Shown: positions 38,934-48,114 of the stretch, one piece after another
How positions within the stretch are numbered: the first letter of the stretch is position 1
How the letters are laid out: each line of letters begins with the position of its first letter
DNA from: Candidatus Olsenella pullistercoris
GTDB lineage: Bacteria > Actinomycetota > Coriobacteriia > Coriobacteriales > Atopobiaceae
Length of the DNA: 64,000 bases
Assembly: GCA_019116525.1 (NCBI GenBank)
Contig: DXBM01000019.1
Location: 1-64,000, forward strand
Reading direction: 5' to 3'
Program-made: the position numbers and the translations under genes
The notes under the pieces: generated by a model
Seen by the model: the letters and a program-made list of their open reading frames with translations, nothing else
Database searches by the model: none
Told to the model about the DNA's origin: nothing

Positions 38934-39176
38934 TTCGAGCTTCCTTTCCGCGTGCGCGAACGATGCGTAGCGCAGCGTACCCCGGGCGACAAGCGTCGTG
39001 GCCCTGCTTTCGGCATGAGGCGGACACGAAATCGGAGTGCGGACGCTCGAGCCCTCGCATTCTCCCTCCTTGCGCCGAGGAACAACTATGGAGAAATCTT
39101 CACACTCGAGAAAGTCCTTGCACTTTGGTAGCACGGTCGATAAAGTTATTTCTTGCACGCACGGTGTGCAACACAT

Positions 39177-39253
<77 letters not shown>

Positions 39254-39262
39254 TGACTTAGT

Positions 39263-39297
39263 CCCTGAGCTGGTAAAACGGCTCAGGGTTTTTCTTT
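39263..39297 (+). terminator. Intrinsic terminator after tRNA-fMet
   Basis: CCCTGAGC tggtaaaacg GCTCAGGG TTTTTCTTTT. Confidence 0.9.
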
Positions 39298-39400
39298 TGA
39301 CTCCTTCGCAACACGCATCGGCCTTCCGTCGCCCACGTCAGCGACGGGCTGGTGCCTCAGCACGTCTGAATAGGGCATAAGCCTCGCCAGTGGAAGGACA

Positions 39401-39622
39401 TTTGAAAAACCGGCACGAGTGACACTGAACGGCTCTCAAATTTGCAAAAGCCTCGCGAGTGACACACTTTTCGGGCCATTCACATCAGTTTGCATCAACT
39501 ATCGAATCGGTTATCTGGCCTTTCGCAAAGGGTGATCTCACGAGGGCCCCGCAGAACGTGTCACTTGAGAGGCTTTTGCGAATAAAAGGGCGTCCGAGTG
39601 TCACTCGTGACCCTTTTTCAAA
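39401..39622. repeat. Nested ~220-bp inverted-repeat element
   Basis: Three concentric arm pairs: TTTGAAAAA/TTTTTCAAA, CACGAGTGACACT/AGTGTCACTCGTG, GCAAAAGCCTC-N4-GTGACAC/GTGTCAC-N4-GAGGCTTTTGC. Confidence 0.85.
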
Positions 39623-39673
39623 AAACAGCCAGAGCAGGCAGCCCTGCCGCCACAGCCACCGACCGCGGCAACG

Positions 39674-42262
39674 TTATAGCGAGAGCTCCGCCACGGCAGC
39701 AATCGGCGCGCCGGCAACCTCAAGCTCGAGCACAGGGGCGCGCTCCGTGCCGCGGGCTACCTGCTCGTCGATCAGCCGCTCGATCGTGGAGAACGCACGC
39801 CGCGGCAGTGCGCCAACGTCCGCGCGGGCGGCGGCGCGCACTGACTCGGTCTCCCACGCGGTGCTTCCGTTGGTCCGCAGGCGCAGCAGCGTGAAGCACC
39901 CCCTGAGCGGGCGCTCCACCTCCCACGCCTCGCGATCGTTGCCGAGAAGGACGAGCCCTCCCAGGTCCCGCGCAATCGCGTCCTTCATGCGCTCGTTTCT
40001 CCTCATGTGCGCAAGGCGGTCCTCGCCCGCCCGGGCCTTCGGGCGCGCGCCCTGCCTGAACTCCTGCTCTCGGTGCGAGTTGCCGTCCACCTCGATGGCG
40101 AGCACCAGCCTGCCCGTCGCGCGCTCGTAGATGGCAAAGTCGAGGTGGGACTCTATGCGAGCGCCGTCTTCGTCGCGCGCCTTGTCGTAGTCGTACATGA
40201 AGGCGAGCTTGCGCTCCCGCGTGAGCTCTCCTTCGGCGGGGTCATCCGCGAGCCGCCGCTCGGCAAGCTCGTGCGGAATTGCCGAGAGAGGGGCCTCGAA
40301 CGCACACGCCAGTCCCCGCCCCTCCAAGTCAACCTCAAGCAGCGCCCGCGCGATCGCCACCTCCGGGGCAGAGGGCAGGTCGCGCCCACGCCAGCCTCCC
40401 CGCCCGGCAAGGAAGCGCTCCCGTCGCACGAGCGGGCACACGTCAAAGACCGACCGCAGCGACGAGCGTCGAAAGGCCGCCATGCCCTCCTCGCGCATCA
40501 CGTAGTCAACGAGCCGTCGGATGTACTCGCCGCGCTCCTTTTCCTGCTCGGACCAGCTGCGCGCGCTGGCGCTGGGGTCGACCGAGCGCTCCTTGCCGAG
40601 CAGCGCCCGCTGCACCCTGTCGCTCATGAGGCTCGACGAGGTCACGACCACGAGCTCGCGCTTCGCTCGCGTGACCGCCACGTTGACGAGGCGGCGGCCC
40701 TGCGACCAAGGCTGCTCCCACGTGCTCAGGTCCTCAACGGGGAGCAGGTAGACGTAGTCGAACTCCTTGCCCTGCGACGTGTGGATCGTGAGCGACAGGT
40801 CCGCGAGCCCAAGCGCGTCGTCCTCGCGCGGCTCGCCCGGCCTGGAGATCGCGTCGTCAAGCTCCTGCGCCGCCTCTACCATACGGGCGCGCAGCTCTCG
40901 CAGCTGCCCCTTGTACGGCGTGAGGATGCACACGCTCGGGGCGTCCTCCCCGCTCACCAGCTCGAGCAGCTTGGGAAACTCCTCCTCCATGAAGACGTCG
41001 AGCTGCTTGAGGTTGTGCTTCGACCCGCGCTTCGCTCGGCCCTCGGGCAGGGTCTTCTCGTGGTAGGAGCCCTCGAACCAGCGCACGCGCACGGGCGTCC
41101 CACCGCTCGGTCGAGAGCGCACCATGAGCTTCCCGCCGTAGATGCACTCGTTGCTGAAGCCAATGATCATGGGGTCGCAGCGGTAGTGCTCGACGAGCAT
41201 CGTGCTGGGCACGCCGAGCGGGGCGAACGCCGCCTGCGCTGCCTTGAGGACGCTCATGCCGTCCTCGCCGTCCACAAGGCCGTGCCAGGGGAGCCGCGGC
41301 CTTCTCACCCCAGACTCCGCCAGGGCCCCCTCGACCTCGGGGTCAAGATCGTCCACATGGATGGGTGCGAGCTGCTCGACATCGCCCACGAGCACCAGGT
41401 GCTTGGCGCAGCTCATGGCAATGATGCCCAGCGCCACGTCGCACTGGGACGCCTCGTCCATGATCACGTAGTCGTAGCGGTAGCGCTCCCCGTCGGCAAA
41501 GCACTTCAGGATCGAGTGAATGGTGCACGTGACAAAGGGATGACCGGCGAGAAACTCCTCGGCGCGCACGTTTGGCTCCCAACCGGTCGTTCCCAGGTCC
41601 GGGCGGTCGCACGGGCGCTCGTCGGCGCCGCGCCCGTTCTTGGAGAAGACCGGCTCGCCGGGATGCTCCTCGGACCACTCGTGGCGCACGCCCATGCTGC
41701 CCAGCGGCGCGTGGGCGCGCACGAGCCGCGTCCAGTTGCGCCCGGCGGCCTCCCCCTGCTTCGCGGCATCCGCGATCTTCTCGCCAATGGTCCTGATGGC
41801 CTCGCCGTTGGTGGCAACCACGGCCACCGTCGCTCCCTCGCCGCTGGCGAGCGCGCACGAGACGAGGTTCAGGATCGTCTTGGTCTTGCCCGTGCCCGGA
41901 GGCCCCTGGATGATCGAGACCGTGGACCCAAGCGCCCTGGCAATGGCGCTGAGCTGGGATTCGTTTGGCCGCTCGGCACCCTCGAGCAGCGCCTCGGCAA
42001 AATCCTCGCGCGGGACCTCCCCGCTGCGCAGAAGCCCGGGCGCGCCGCTGCCAAGAAACGCCGCGACAATCGCCGGCACGTCGGCGCCCCACCTGGGGAC
42101 GAGCCTTTGGTAGAACCAGTTGATCGAGAAGCCCGCCTGCTTGTTGGGCCGCTTGGGGTCGGGGTTCTCGCGGTCGAGCCCGAGCACCCGCGTGACCTCG
42201 CGGTAGTAGGCGAGAAGCTCCTCCGGCCGCAGCTCCTCGACCGCGTCGTCCCTCTCGTTCAT
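39674..42262 (-). CDS. SF1 (UPF1/DNA2-like) helicase with C-terminal DUF2726/DUF559-type nuclease domain
   Basis: IQGPPGTGKTKTILNLVSCAL, VIMDEASQCDVAL, VNVAVTRAKRELVVV; C-term HLDFAIYERATGRLVLAIEVDGNSHRE. Confidence 0.87.
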   Translation of the reverse strand: MNERDDAVEELRPEELLAYYREVTRVLGLDRENPDPKRPNKQAGFSINWFYQRLVPRWGADVPAIVAAFLGSGAPGLLRSGEVPREDFAEALLEGAERPNESQLSAIARALGSTVSIIQGPPGTGKTKTILNLVSCALASGEGATVAVVATNGEAIRTIGEKIADAAKQGEAAGRNWTRLVRAHAPLGSMGVRHEWSEEHPGEPVFSKNGRGADERPCDRPDLGTTGWEPNVRAEEFLAGHPFVTCTIHSILKCFADGERYRYDYVIMDEASQCDVALGIIAMSCAKHLVLVGDVEQLAPIHVDDLDPEVEGALAESGVRRPRLPWHGLVDGEDGMSVLKAAQAAFAPLGVPSTMLVEHYRCDPMIIGFSNECIYGGKLMVRSRPSGGTPVRVRWFEGSYHEKTLPEGRAKRGSKHNLKQLDVFMEEEFPKLLELVSGEDAPSVCILTPYKGQLRELRARMVEAAQELDDAISRPGEPREDDALGLADLSLTIHTSQGKEFDYVYLLPVEDLSTWEQPWSQGRRLVNVAVTRAKRELVVVTSSSLMSDRVQRALLGKERSVDPSASARSWSEQEKERGEYIRRLVDYVMREEGMAAFRRSSLRSVFDVCPLVRRERFLAGRGGWRGRDLPSAPEVAIARALLEVDLEGRGLACAFEAPLSAIPHELAERRLADDPAEGELTRERKLAFMYDYDKARDEDGARIESHLDFAIYERATGRLVLAIEVDGNSHREQEFRQGARPKARAGEDRLAHMRRNERMKDAIARDLGGLVLLGNDREAWEVERPLRGCFTLLRLRTNGSTAWETESVRAAARADVGALPRRAFSTIERLIDEQVARGTERAPVLELEVAGAPIAAVAELSL

Positions 42263-42269
42263 GGGCCTC

Positions 42270-43583
42270 CTATCCCACGACGGCCGCCGACCGGGCGACC
42301 CAGCCCCACGCGCGGCGGCGCTTGTCCCAGCTCCTGCGCGCCACGACCTCAACCTCCTGGCCGGCGCGCACGCCCAGCTCGCCAGCCATCCGCCGAGGGA
42401 CGAGCACCCCCTCAACGAGCGCGGCGCCCGAGCGCGAGATCCTGACGGTTCCACGGACGCGCCGGGCGGTGTCCTGCGCGCTCGGCGGAACCACGCGCTC
42501 GACCTTCTCGACCGCAAAGCCCCACGAGCCCTCGGCGCCATCGGTGCCCTCGCGAAACACCGCGACCGCCGTGCCCGCGACCAGCGAGAGGTCGGCGATC
42601 CGGTGCCGCTCGACGAGCCGCCTCGGCACGAGCAGGTCCCCCGTCGCGGACGTGCCGCCCTCGAGCCTCACAAAGCCGAACTCCCCCACCCGCTCGAAGA
42701 TGCCCTCGAACGTGCGGACAAAGCTCGAGCGGACCCCCTCGTCCTCGCAGCGCTCCGGCGTTCCCAGGATCGAGCGCCCATCGGGCGAGAGCACGGCTTC
42801 GTAGACCTCGTGCGCGGCGAGAAGCCCCGCGAGCCGCGGGTCCCTCACCACGCTGCGCTCCATGGAGGCGGTGGGTGGCCCGTAGCCCTGCGCGACGCCG
42901 CGGCGGTACGCGGTGATGCCCACCGAGCCACGGGACCTGCTCACCCACTCCACGTAGAACGGGGTCCGAGGCAGCGACGTCAGCGCGTCGGGAGCGTCCT
43001 GCACGTCCTCGACCGCGCCGCGGCGCACGTCCTCCGCCAGGGCGAACGACTCCTCGCCGCTCCACGCGACGAGCGCCGAGAGGTCCCTCTCGGACCCCCT
43101 GAAGGCGGCGAGAAACGCGCGCATGAGCCTGTTGGCGGCGGACCGCGGCAGGGCGAGAAGCCCGTCCGCCGCGCCGGGTGCGCCGGCGTGCCACGAGACG
43201 TCGGAGACCACGCGGGTCGTGTGCTCGAGCGCGCCCAGGTAGGAGCGCAGGCCCTCTGCGCCCAGCGCGTCGCGGACGTCCCAGGCGAGCGACTCCATGA
43301 GCCTGAGGAGGTTCCTGTAGAAGACCTCGTTTCCGAGCTCCGGAAGGGCGAGCTCAGCCACCTCGCCAAGGATCCGCTCACAGCGGGGAGCGTCGAGGCG
43401 CCCGCGCGCCGCGTCGGCCCGAACGAGCTTGAGCTGGTCGTAGAGCACCCACGCGAGGGCGCCCTTGACCCACTCGTCCTCGGGGTCGCGACGGCGCTCG
43501 CGCCGCGCGAGCTCGTAGGCCTCGTCCAGCCTTCCGGCCTTCCTCAGCTCTAAGATCCTCTTGCCGGGAGCCATGCGCGTCAC
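42270..43583 (-). CDS. Uncharacterised partner of the helicase; tetratricopeptide-like N-terminus, possible OB-like C-terminus
   Basis: KRILELRKAGRLDEAYELARRERRRDPEDEWVKGALAWVLYDQLK; two C-terminal modules (FGFVRLEGGTSATGDLLVPRRLV / RGTVRISRSGAALVEGVLVPRRMAGELGVRAGQEVEVVA). Confidence 0.55.
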   Translation of the reverse strand: MTRMAPGKRILELRKAGRLDEAYELARRERRRDPEDEWVKGALAWVLYDQLKLVRADAARGRLDAPRCERILGEVAELALPELGNEVFYRNLLRLMESLAWDVRDALGAEGLRSYLGALEHTTRVVSDVSWHAGAPGAADGLLALPRSAANRLMRAFLAAFRGSERDLSALVAWSGEESFALAEDVRRGAVEDVQDAPDALTSLPRTPFYVEWVSRSRGSVGITAYRRGVAQGYGPPTASMERSVVRDPRLAGLLAAHEVYEAVLSPDGRSILGTPERCEDEGVRSSFVRTFEGIFERVGEFGFVRLEGGTSATGDLLVPRRLVERHRIADLSLVAGTAVAVFREGTDGAEGSWGFAVEKVERVVPPSAQDTARRVRGTVRISRSGAALVEGVLVPRRMAGELGVRAGQEVEVVARRSWDKRRRAWGWVARSAAVVG

Positions 43584-43601
43584 CTCCTCGGGTCGTCTCG
43601 C

Positions 43602-44909
43602 CTATTGTACCTGCGCCTGGGAGTCCTCCCGCATCATCTCCTCGTAGAGCGGGTGGTCGGAGAGCTCAAAGCGACGAACCTCCTCGCCGGCGCGGCCGCG
43701 GACGAAGAGCCACGCGCGGTCCGGGGGCGTCGCGAGCAGGCTGCTCGGCAGCCGGTTGGCGCGGTCGGCGTAGGCCGCGGCGGTGACCACGTCCTGGAAC
43801 GCCAGCACGAGCTGCTCGTCGCAGTTGCCCACGATCGTCTGGGCGGCCGCGTCCCCGTAGCGGTGCTCGAGCTGCGAGACCGTCTGGAGCAGCAGCGCGC
43901 ACCAGATCTCGCGGCTGCGCAGGACCGAGATGACGTCCGCGAAGTCCGGGACGTTGAGGTTGGAGAAGTCGTCCAGCATGAGGCGGACGGGCATGGGCAG
44001 CCTCCCCTCCGGGCAGCGGTCGGCCTCGCGCATGAGGCCCCAGATCGCCTGCGTCACAAAGAGGCTCGTGAGCGGGTCGAGCGAGTGGTCGACGTCGCTC
44101 ACCGTGGCAAAGAGCGCCACGCGCTCGTGGCCCATGCGAGCAAAGTCCACCTGACGGGGCGCCTCGTAGAGCGCGTAGGCGGAGTCAAACGACAGGCACA
44201 TGACCTTCTCGGCGAGGATGCCCAGGATGGAGGCGTTCATCCTCTCCGCACCCTGCGTCACGCGCGTGCGGCGCCAGATGGCCAGCGCGTAGCTCTCGGG
44301 GTCGCTCTCCTCGAGCTCGCGCATGAGGCGCTCGGTCCTGCCCGTCTGAAGCTCCTCGACGAGCCGCACCACGGAGCGCAGGTTGCGCTCCTCGCTCGGC
44401 AGCTCCTCGAGCACGTAGGCAACGCAGCACGAGAGGTAGTTGGCGGCCGCCATGTCCCAGAAGGGCTGCACGGTGTCCTCGACCGGGCAGAGGGCCTTGG
44501 ACACGGAGAGGACGTCCTGCTGGTTGGGACGGCCGGTCACAGGGTCGCGCCGGACGTGGGCGAGGGGGTTGTAGCCCACCGCGTCACCGGCGCCCGCGCC
44601 CGCCCCGCCGCTTGCGAGGTCGGCGAAGTTGACGCACTGGACGTCGTAGCCGTGGCGTGCGAGGACGGGACCCACCTCGCGGTGGAGCTGCCCCTTGGTG
44701 TCGAGCACCAAGAAGCTCGACCCCATCTGCAGGAGGTTGGGCTTGAGGACGTGTCGCGTCTTGCCCGAGCCGGAGGGGCCAAGCACGAGCAGGTTGTTGT
44801 TGAGCCCCGTGGCGCGCGTGTCACAGGAGAGCTCGCGGCCCTCGGCGAGGATCGTGGCGGGAGCGGGGGCGGGGACGGCGGCGTGAAGGGCGGAATCGAG
44901 CGCGGTCAT
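43602..44909 (-). CDS. VirD4/TraG-like (TraM-recognition type) coupling ATPase
   Basis: NNNLLVLGPSGSGKTRHVLKPNLLQMGSSFLVLDTKGQLHREVG; MLDDFSNLNVPDFADVISVLRSREIWCALLLQTVSQLE. Confidence 0.87.
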   Translation of the reverse strand: MTALDSALHAAVPAPAPATILAEGRELSCDTRATGLNNNLLVLGPSGSGKTRHVLKPNLLQMGSSFLVLDTKGQLHREVGPVLARHGYDVQCVNFADLASGGAGAGAGDAVGYNPLAHVRRDPVTGRPNQQDVLSVSKALCPVEDTVQPFWDMAAANYLSCCVAYVLEELPSEERNLRSVVRLVEELQTGRTERLMRELEESDPESYALAIWRRTRVTQGAERMNASILGILAEKVMCLSFDSAYALYEAPRQVDFARMGHERVALFATVSDVDHSLDPLTSLFVTQAIWGLMREADRCPEGRLPMPVRLMLDDFSNLNVPDFADVISVLRSREIWCALLLQTVSQLEHRYGDAAAQTIVGNCDEQLVLAFQDVVTAAAYADRANRLPSSLLATPPDRAWLFVRGRAGEEVRRFELSDHPLYEEMMREDSQAQVQ

Positions 44910-44910
44910 C

Positions 44911-45510
44911 TTAGTCCTCCTTCTTGGACGTGACGATGCTGGTGGCAAAGCCCAGCTCAAGGGCCCTCTCCGCAGAGAGGTAGGTGTCTCGCGACGTGAG
45001 GCGCTGCACGCGCCTGACCGAGAGGCCGCTGCGCTCGGCAAGGATCCCCGTGAGGGTGGAGCGCACGGACATGAGGCGGCGGCTCGTCTCCTGCACGGAG
45101 AGGGCGCTGCCGCCGGCCCCCTGCGGGATGAGGGGGTCGTGGACCATGAGCTCGGCGTGCGGGTACATGAGGCGCTCGTCGCCGGCCATGAAGACGATCG
45201 CGCCCATCGAGGCGGCGGTCGAGGCGCACACGGTGCGCACGGGGCAGCTCACGGAGCGCAGCACGTCGTAGAGCGCAAGGCCGGCGCTCACCTCGCCGCC
45301 GGGGCTGTCGACAAAGACGGTGACAGGCTCGTCCGGGTCCGTCCGCTCGAGGTGTCGCACGCACTGGCAGGCGTGCTGCGCCATCGAGGGCTCGATCTCG
45401 CCGAGAAGGACGAGCTCTCGGCGTTCGAGCATCTCGTCGTAGACGCTCACGGCCTCGGTGCCTCGGCTCGACTCTCGCAGGACGCAGGGGATTGCGGGAA
45501 TGACGTTCAT
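44911..45510 (-). CDS. ClpP-like serine protease
   Basis: VFVDSPGGEVSAGLALYDVLRSVSCPVRTVCASTAASMGAIVFMAG; HDPLIPQG; RDTYLSAERALELG. Confidence 0.9.
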   Translation of the reverse strand: MNVIPAIPCVLRESSRGTEAVSVYDEMLERRELVLLGEIEPSMAQHACQCVRHLERTDPDEPVTVFVDSPGGEVSAGLALYDVLRSVSCPVRTVCASTAASMGAIVFMAGDERLMYPHAELMVHDPLIPQGAGGSALSVQETSRRLMSVRSTLTGILAERSGLSVRRVQRLTSRDTYLSAERALELGFATSIVTSKKED

Positions 45511-45561
45511 GGGTGCTCCCTTCCGGAGGTTGTTCGATGCTGGCAAGAAGGACAGGGCGCG

Positions 45562-46332
45562 CTAGGTCATGCGCAGGCGTCGCTCGAGCTCGCCCTGCGG
45601 CCTGGGCCTGCGCGCGGTGGTCGCGCGGCGCTTGTGGCCGCACAGGGCGCCGGATGCCCACAGCGCCGCGAACGGGCGCGCGACCAGAGAGCGTCGCAGC
45701 TCCGAGGCGCGCTTGGGGTCGCGCAGCCAGGAGAGCGCCGTCTCGACGCTGCTCTCGAGGAGCGCCGCCCCGTCCTTCTCGACGTGCGCGCTGGCAAGGT
45801 CGATGAGCTCAAGGGCGCCCCCCTCGCCCGCGCCGTCCGCGACGGTGCCGGCCTCCACGAGCGCGCGGCACGCCCGTAGCAGCTCGGCGCACGGCAGCGC
45901 AAGGGCCCTCCTGGCGCGGTCCTGAGGGCTTCCCTCAAGCGCAACGCTCGCCGAGCATCGCGTTGCCCGGACGAGGGCGGCCAGCGTGCGGTCTGCGCTC
46001 AGCACGATGCGCCTGCCCTGCTCCTTGTCATGGCAGAGCTCGCCAAGCCTGAAGAGCTGCTCCGTTGCCCATGCGGCCTCGGCAAGGCAGCCGCCGGCCA
46101 CGTCCCAGCCGTGGCGCCGCGCCGGGTCGAGCTCCTTGATCGTGCGCAGGGAGAGGACGTCTCGTACCTGGCGCGCATCCTTCCCGCGCGACGGACGAAG
46201 CGCGACGCTCAAGGAGAGCGCCGCGCAGTCTGACACGATGCGGCGGGCGACTACGGGGGTCGGCACGCCAAGGCTCGCGAGCCTGAGGCGCTCCTCCAAG
46301 GGAACGCACCGGTCATCGGTTGTGTTGTTCAT
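45562..46332 (-). CDS. Hypothetical protein in the VirD4-ClpP operon
   Basis: Co-directional with clpP; no domain recognised. Confidence 0.5.
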   Translation of the reverse strand: MNNTTDDRCVPLEERLRLASLGVPTPVVARRIVSDCAALSLSVALRPSRGKDARQVRDVLSLRTIKELDPARRHGWDVAGGCLAEAAWATEQLFRLGELCHDKEQGRRIVLSADRTLAALVRATRCSASVALEGSPQDRARRALALPCAELLRACRALVEAGTVADGAGEGGALELIDLASAHVEKDGAALLESSVETALSWLRDPKRASELRRSLVARPFAALWASGALCGHKRRATTARRPRPQGELERRLRMT

Positions 46333-46456
46333 GGGTGATGCTCCTTTCGCGGGCAAGGCCCGATCGAGTGTCTGAGGCCCGCTCCCCCCGAGGGCGGTCA
46401 TCGCGCGGCGCGCTCTCGCCCTTTCCCGGGAAGCGGGTATGCGTCTGTCAAGGAAC

Positions 46457-46576
46457 GCCCAGCGGAGGGGGCATGGCCCCTCTGCGCAGAGGTTCTCGGT
46501 CAGCTCCTCGGGACAAGGCTGTCCCTAGGAGCTGACCGAATAATCCACTGTTTAGTTATCTAGCTGGGCTTTTTTG
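46457..46576 (+). ncRNA. Candidate structured RNA with intrinsic terminator tail
   Basis: Outer stem GCCCAGC (46457)/GCTGGGC (46564) followed by TTTTTT; inner GGGGGCATGGCCCC and CCTCTGCGCAGAGG; 20-bp stem 46496-46515/46520-46539 with one mismatch. Confidence 0.45.
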
Positions 46577-46780
46577 TTCCTTACAGACGATGTGCCTCAG
46601 ACCTCGGGTCCCTGCTCCGCGAGGTGATGAACACTATACCCATCCCCCGCTCCGCTCATACGCGACTTTTTCGCTGCCGGCGGCCGCAGCGAGGCGACAA
46701 GGACGCACAGCTCCGGAATCGTGGCGCTGGCATAAAGCGCTACATTGGAGCTGTCCGCATGGCGCTTCGACCTCGGGACG

Positions 46781-47941
46781 GTGAGACGGTTGGACAGGTG
46801 CGTCGTCATCTCCGACTCCTTCAAGGGCTCTCTCGGCTCGAGGGAGATCTGCGCAATCGCGCGGGAATGCTTCGCTGAGGCGCTTCCCTCATGGGAGGTC
46901 GACTGCGTGCCCGTCGCAGACGGCGGTGAGGGCACGGTGGACTGCTTCCTCGAGGCAATGCCCGGCGAACGGGTCTCGGCCCTCGTCCAGGGGCCCTTCG
47001 GGGAGCCTGTTGCGGGAAGCTACGCGCTGTTCGAGACGCCCGACGGCCTCACGGCGGTGGTCGAGATGGCTGCCGCGGCCGGGCTTCCCCTGGCGGAGGC
47101 GGCAGGCCGGCTCGACCCCTGCCGCGCGAGCACCTACGGCGTGGGCCAGCTCATGGCGGACGCCCTCTCCCGCGGCGCAAGGCGCCTCGTTGTCGGGCTG
47201 GGCGGCAGCGCCACCAACGACGGCGGCTGCGGCTGCGCGGCGGCGCTCGGCGCTCGCTTCCTCAACGGGCGAGGCGAGCAGTTCGTGCCCACCGGGGGCA
47301 CGCTCGACCAGATCGCCTCGATCGACGTGACGCCCGCGCGCGAGCTTCTCGACGGCGCGCGCGTCACGGGCATGTGCGACATCACGGCGCCCCTCTTCGG
47401 CCCGCAGGGGGCAGCGTGCGTCTACGCCCCGCAGAAGGGGGCGGACGCCGCGACCGTGGAGCTGCTTGACGGCCAGCTCAGGGCCCTTGGCGCCGCCATC
47501 GAGCGCTCGCTCGGCGCCAGCGTGGCAAACGTGCCCGGGGCGGGCGCCGCGGGCGGGATGGGAGCCGGCCTCGTGGCGTTTCTCGGCGCGGAGCTCAGGC
47601 CCGGAATCGAGGCAGTGCTCGACCTCGTTCGCTTTGGCGAGCGCGCCCGGGACGCGAGCCTCGTTGTCACCGGGGAGGGACGCCTGGACGCGCAGACGCT
47701 GCAGGGCAAGGTGGTCGCAGGCATCGCGCGGCGCGCGGCAGCGCTCGGCGTTCCCGTCGTGGCCCTTGCGGGCAGCGTCGAGCCGGGGGCGGAGGTCCTT
47801 CTCGGCCAAGGGCTCACCGCGGCCCTCAGCGTGTGCCGCGGGCCCATGACGCTCGAGGCCTCGTGCGAGCGCGCCGGCGAGCTCTACCGCACGACCCTCA
47901 TGAACGTGCTACGACTCGTCGCCGCCCTTGCCCGCTCCTGA
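46781..47941 (+). CDS. Glycerate kinase
   Basis: VVISDSFKGSLGSREICAIA, VADGGEGTVDCF, GLGGSATNDGGCG, GAAGGMGAGLVAF; GTG start at 46781 inferred. Confidence 0.92.
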   Translation: MRRLDRCVVISDSFKGSLGSREICAIARECFAEALPSWEVDCVPVADGGEGTVDCFLEAMPGERVSALVQGPFGEPVAGSYALFETPDGLTAVVEMAAAAGLPLAEAAGRLDPCRASTYGVGQLMADALSRGARRLVVGLGGSATNDGGCGCAAALGARFLNGRGEQFVPTGGTLDQIASIDVTPARELLDGARVTGMCDITAPLFGPQGAACVYAPQKGADAATVELLDGQLRALGAAIERSLGASVANVPGAGAAGGMGAGLVAFLGAELRPGIEAVLDLVRFGERARDASLVVTGEGRLDAQTLQGKVVAGIARRAAALGVPVVALAGSVEPGAEVLLGQGLTAALSVCRGPMTLEASCERAGELYRTTLMNVLRLVAALARS

Positions 47942-47950
47942 GACGCCACC

Positions 47951-48070
47951 CCGTCTGATTTCCGGAAATCAGACGGGCATGACACTTGAGAGACACCCCA
48001 ATCTAGCTGCGTTTTTCTCGAGCTGTGACAAAATCCCAGGTTTCTGATTTCCGGAAATCAGAAAACCTGG
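47951..48070. repeat. Paired palindromes with core CTGATTTCCGGAAATCAG
   Basis: CCGTCTGATTTCCGGAAATCAGACGG at 47951 and ccaggtttCTGATTTCCGGAAATCAGaaaacctgg at 48037-48070. Confidence 0.85.
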
Positions 48071-48114
48071 GGCGGCAGGGCGCAACCGGGGCGCAACCGG
48101 GGCGCGAGCCGGCG

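Noticed and set aside
40007-42445. 812-aa plus-strand ORF
   Set aside because: Antisense to the SF1 helicase; no domain recognised
43602-46332. Complete ICE or conjugative element
   Set aside because: No relaxase, VirB4, integrase or att repeats seen in the window
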